The position numbers were made by a program, and so were the translations under genes. DNA of 64,000 nucleotides from Gracilaria domingensis (lineage: Eukaryota; Rhodophyta; Florideophyceae; Gracilariales; Gracilariaceae). A model generated the notes under the pieces. The model was not told the DNA's origin, did no database searches, and saw nothing but the letters and a program-made list of their open reading frames with translations. The DNA lies in the NCBI GenBank assembly GCA_022539475.1, contig VCMS01000140.1, forward strand, positions 62,001 to 126,000, read 5' to 3'. This document shows, in pieces, positions 61,510 to 64,000 of the stretch. The first letter of the stretch is position 1, and each line of letters starts with the position of its first letter.

Positions 61510-62490
61510 TGTAGAGCAACAAGTGCTCGCCCGGTACACGGGGAAGGATTTCATAAACCCCTGGTAAGGATGATTCCAGGTACTCGGAAGGTATGAGTAT
61601 TGGCTCACGGATGGCATACCTTTTGGCAGTATTGAGGTACGGCACCCTGAGGGGTCGGCCATGACGTGGCGCAGATGAGTATTGGTCGCGTGTACGCGTG
61701 TGTAGGAATGGGTGTGTTCACACATGTCTTGTTATGATTGTCGGATATTTTACTGGCCGCTGCCGCGGGTTGTCACGTGCACCACGTGTATGGACCTGCT
61801 TAGGTGTGCACTAGAGTATTTAACTTAGTTTAACAAATTTATCGGTTACGATATAAGAGGTGACCTCCCGGTCACCTCCTCCTTCAGTGAAGGGTAACCG
61901 AGTTCGGCTCTGAACCAAGTTCGCCTGCGCGAAGTGTACAACTCCCTCAGGAGGGTCACCGCGTACGGTACGGATTGGATTCATCCCTCGGGATCACTCA
62001 GGCAATACTGACCATTGTGACTCTGCCTTCGGGCTTATTTATTTCGTGTCTTCGGACTTTCTGTTTCTTTTACTGTGCAGTTGTACTGCTTTCACCACAA
62101 TTGGGAGCGTTTCCGTTTCTGTATAGAGTTGTGCCGCGTGGGCTTAATACACATCGTCGTCTCCCGGCGTCGGGTCTGTTGCCGCTTGCAGCACGTCCCG
62201 CCGCGGGATTCCTCTCGTTTCCTCCTTTGGTTTCCCTTCCTTTTCTCCCTTTTACCTAGGGCTTACAACGCTCTACGGTACCTCCCTCCTCAACCATTCC
62301 GTCGCTTTTCGCCGGATTCCTGGGTCAGGCCCGTTCACCCATCAACCTCCGTAGGTACATCCCGTACCACGGGCGGTCTTACACCCGCACTATCCGTGTT
62401 CGGAGGGCTCACCACTGAGTTCACCTCTTCTAGAGGGCAATGACTCGAACGCCTTGAGAGACGATACCATCGCTGGCGTTTTGCTCTGCA
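61510..62490 (+). repeat. 3' LTR of the older chromovirus
   Basis: 981 bp, same length as the 5' LTR and about 5% different from it by hand count; followed by GTGAC. Confidence 0.95.
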
Positions 62491-62806
62491 GTGACGGGCA
62501 AGCGACGGCGAGGGAAGTGCGTCGGCGAGGAATGGAAGGGGCTGGAAGAGAGATGTTCTCAAAGGAAACGGGGAGCCAGGACTAGACGAAAGCGACGACA
62601 TGAAAGCCGCGACAAACGCGACTGAGGCCACGGAAGTCTTTGAAATGGCAGGAGCGATCAATGTGCTGCTTTGCGACTCGCGCAGTTCTGAGTCTCTTAT
62701 AAATTGCGCCTCTGAAATCTACGCGCAATTGCAAGTCTTTCAATCAACAAGAACCTTGCTCTGAACCACACGCCAGGTACTTTGATCGCAACCTGATTAG
62801 GCGATT

Positions 62807-62852
62807 CTTACGTCTATCTCACTAGACATAAGAATTTTCAGTCCCAAAAGGG
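62807..62852 (-). repeat. piggyBac-like right end with subterminal palindrome
   Basis: The palindrome at 62807-62832 and the tip GTCCCAAAAGGG (62841-62852) before TTAA are the inverse of the left end at 46670-46713. Confidence 0.85.
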
Positions 62853-62856
62853 TTAA

Positions 62857-63603
62857 AGAGACCAAAACGGTCTCAAATGATAAAATACGGACTCAAATCT
62901 TGCATAGAAATGTTTCAAAGAAAAATGCATCTTAGGGCCATTATATGAGATCATCATCAGAAAAATATGACTCGTGTTTTTCTCACTATGTCATGGTGAC
63001 ATAGACAACAGGCTGTAGCGTGCATCAGGCACTACTCCGTCACTTTTGCGCACTCATTTCTGGTAGGCAGCATAATGGTGACGGTGTAGTGGATTATAGT
63101 CACGTACCTGAGACCCGTTCCGCAGACGTGCAGCAAAATTTGCAACGTAACGACAATAAGTCGAAACAAAAAAGCATTTATCGATGACACTCTACCAGAT
63201 GACGATTTTCTCAGCTTTAGAACCAGGTAGAAGCTTCTAGAACCTCTCATTGGAAAAAGATGACTCAGCATATTGTTCCCTTGAAGTTTTGTACACAAAA
63301 AAAGGATATCAAACAAAACAAAACATTATTTACCGCAGTTCAGACGTTCATGTGTCGACATTAAAAAGTTTACGCACCCAAAAATCTCGTACAATTCGGG
63401 GAAACAGCTCACTCAGGTAGAAGACCTGATGTAGGTGTCCGAGAACTGCACAAAGTCTCTGTACGAGAATTCGTACAAACCGGGTTTCATACGAGAACTT
63501 TCTCGTATGCATCTTCAAGCCATCTCTGTGTACAACAGTCTATACGAACGGCTTTAAGAAGGTGATGAGCCCTCCTCGCATCGCATAAATTACTCCAAGA
63601 GCC
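62857..63603. other. Right flank of the nested block, no gene seen
   Basis: AT-rich. The minus-strand frame at 63032-63316 has no motif. TACGAGAA-type short repeats occur around 63465-63510. Confidence 0.5.
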
Positions 63604-63819
63604 TTGATTGATAACGAGCAGGTGTCTGCGCCACCTTCGCCGGGCAAGGACCGTCCCCAATCACATGAACCTGCCAACAAGACCTCTTCTCACCCAAAAC
63701 TTCGCCGATTTCGGTTTGCTGATGTGTACGACCTCTTCTTGCTTCGCGCTATCCGCAAAGAACACTCACACGTGGCCAAGTGGTGTCAAACGGAGACCGC
63801 TTTTGAGAAAGCGCTATAG
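63604..63819 (+). other. Possible SANT/Myb-like gene fragment
   Basis: A 71-codon frame without an ATG ends in FADVYDLFLLRAIRKEHSHV, then AKWCQTETAFEKAL, which resembles the first helices of SANT/Myb-like domains often found in transposon-associated proteins. No continuation is clear downstream. Weak. Confidence 0.25.
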
Positions 63820-64000
63820 TTGTTTCTTTCCCAAATACCGTCTCCGGTGTTTCTGTACACTAAGCAGCTTTCTACAAAACGCTTATAGACCGGTTTAAAC
63901 GTCTTACATCACTCCGTCGAAGTTCTGTAAAGCAAAACTAGGCTGCAACCCGAATTTCTGAAGAGTATGGGGAGAAAGAGGAGCTGTTGGACGACCTGAT

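Larger units (their letters stand above)
50428..62490 (+). mobile_element. Older Ty3/gypsy chromovirus, broken
   Basis: 12,063 bp, two 981 bp LTRs and a perfect 5 bp target duplication GTGAC (50423-50427 and 62491-62495). It has the same layout as the young element: primer-binding site, gag, pol with chromodomain, antisense ORF, polypurine tract. The LTRs differ at roughly 48 sites by hand count (about 5%), so it is clearly older. The coding part has about six to eight breaks and the antisense ORF is also broken. It belongs to the same lineage as, but a different family from, the young element, because the LTRs are largely unlike. Confidence 0.95.
46666..62856 (+). mobile_element. piggyBac-like transposon, decayed, host to the older chromovirus
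   Basis: The left end is TTAA (46666-46669) then CTCTTTTGGGAC; the right end is GTCCCAAAAGGG then TTAA (62853-62856). The tips are inverted and sit in the TTAA target that defines piggyBac. A 26 bp imperfect palindrome (arms CTTAYGTCTA/TAGACATAAG) is subterminal at both ends: 46688-46713, 18 bp from the left TTAA, and 62807-62832, 20 bp from the right. A third, inverted copy lies at 46778-46803. The transposase reads on the plus strand. Without the inserted chromovirus and its duplication the element is about 4.1 kb. Confidence 0.88.

Overview
The window looks like nuclear DNA of an intron-poor photosynthetic eukaryote. Every host gene I can follow is one uninterrupted frame. Two proteins carry plastid-type N-terminal extensions, and a B-box/CCT regulator, a UbiA prenyltransferase, a FAD monooxygenase and a VTT-domain membrane protein sit together. 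An intron-poor red alga fits best, but that is inference and I cannot name a species.

Host part, 1-26 kb. A SAM methyltransferase (284-1156, -) is followed by a family of secreted cysteine-rich repeat proteins in three states: a decayed copy (2264-5335, +), a large 18-repeat copy (7559-10951, +) and a shorter intact copy (19399-20955, -). The first two share about 570 bp of 5' flank with a TATA box about 125 bp before the ATG. The first and third share a CT microsatellite and 3' flank. The composition of the large copy climbs steeply in GC along its length and runs into an extreme GC/GCGC island (about 10.4-15.84 kb) holding a UbiA prenyltransferase, a FAD monooxygenase and a B-box/CCT protein; GC then falls abruptly. 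After that come an orphan gene (17492-18772, -), a zinc-binding protein (22481-23122, +) and a divergent pair of probable plastid membrane proteins (23395-23745, - and 24375-25376, +).

Mobile part, 26.2-62.86 kb. Almost all of it resolves into nested elements with matching target-site duplications. A Mutator-like element (26201-46040; 270 bp TIRs; 9 bp TSD) encodes a Ulp1-type protease and a broken MULE transposase. It has been hit by a chromovirus LTR that is now solo (28352-29320; TSD GGTAT) and by a full-length Ty3/gypsy chromovirus (30262-42501; TSD GTGCT; LTRs with no difference I can see, so very young and apparently whole). Next to it a piggyBac-like element (46666-62856; TTAA at both ends) with a decayed transposase contains a second, older, broken chromovirus (50428-62490; TSD GTGAC; LTRs about 5% apart by hand count).

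The most unusual signals are: (i) a long antisense ORF near the 3' LTR, kept in both chromoviruses although they have diverged; (ii) three copies of the polypurine tract per chromovirus, two of them internal and at matching places; (iii) the GC ramp through one repeat gene into a 5 kb GC island; and (iv) a CCTGTGGGGGG core kept nine times in an otherwise decayed cysteine-rich gene.
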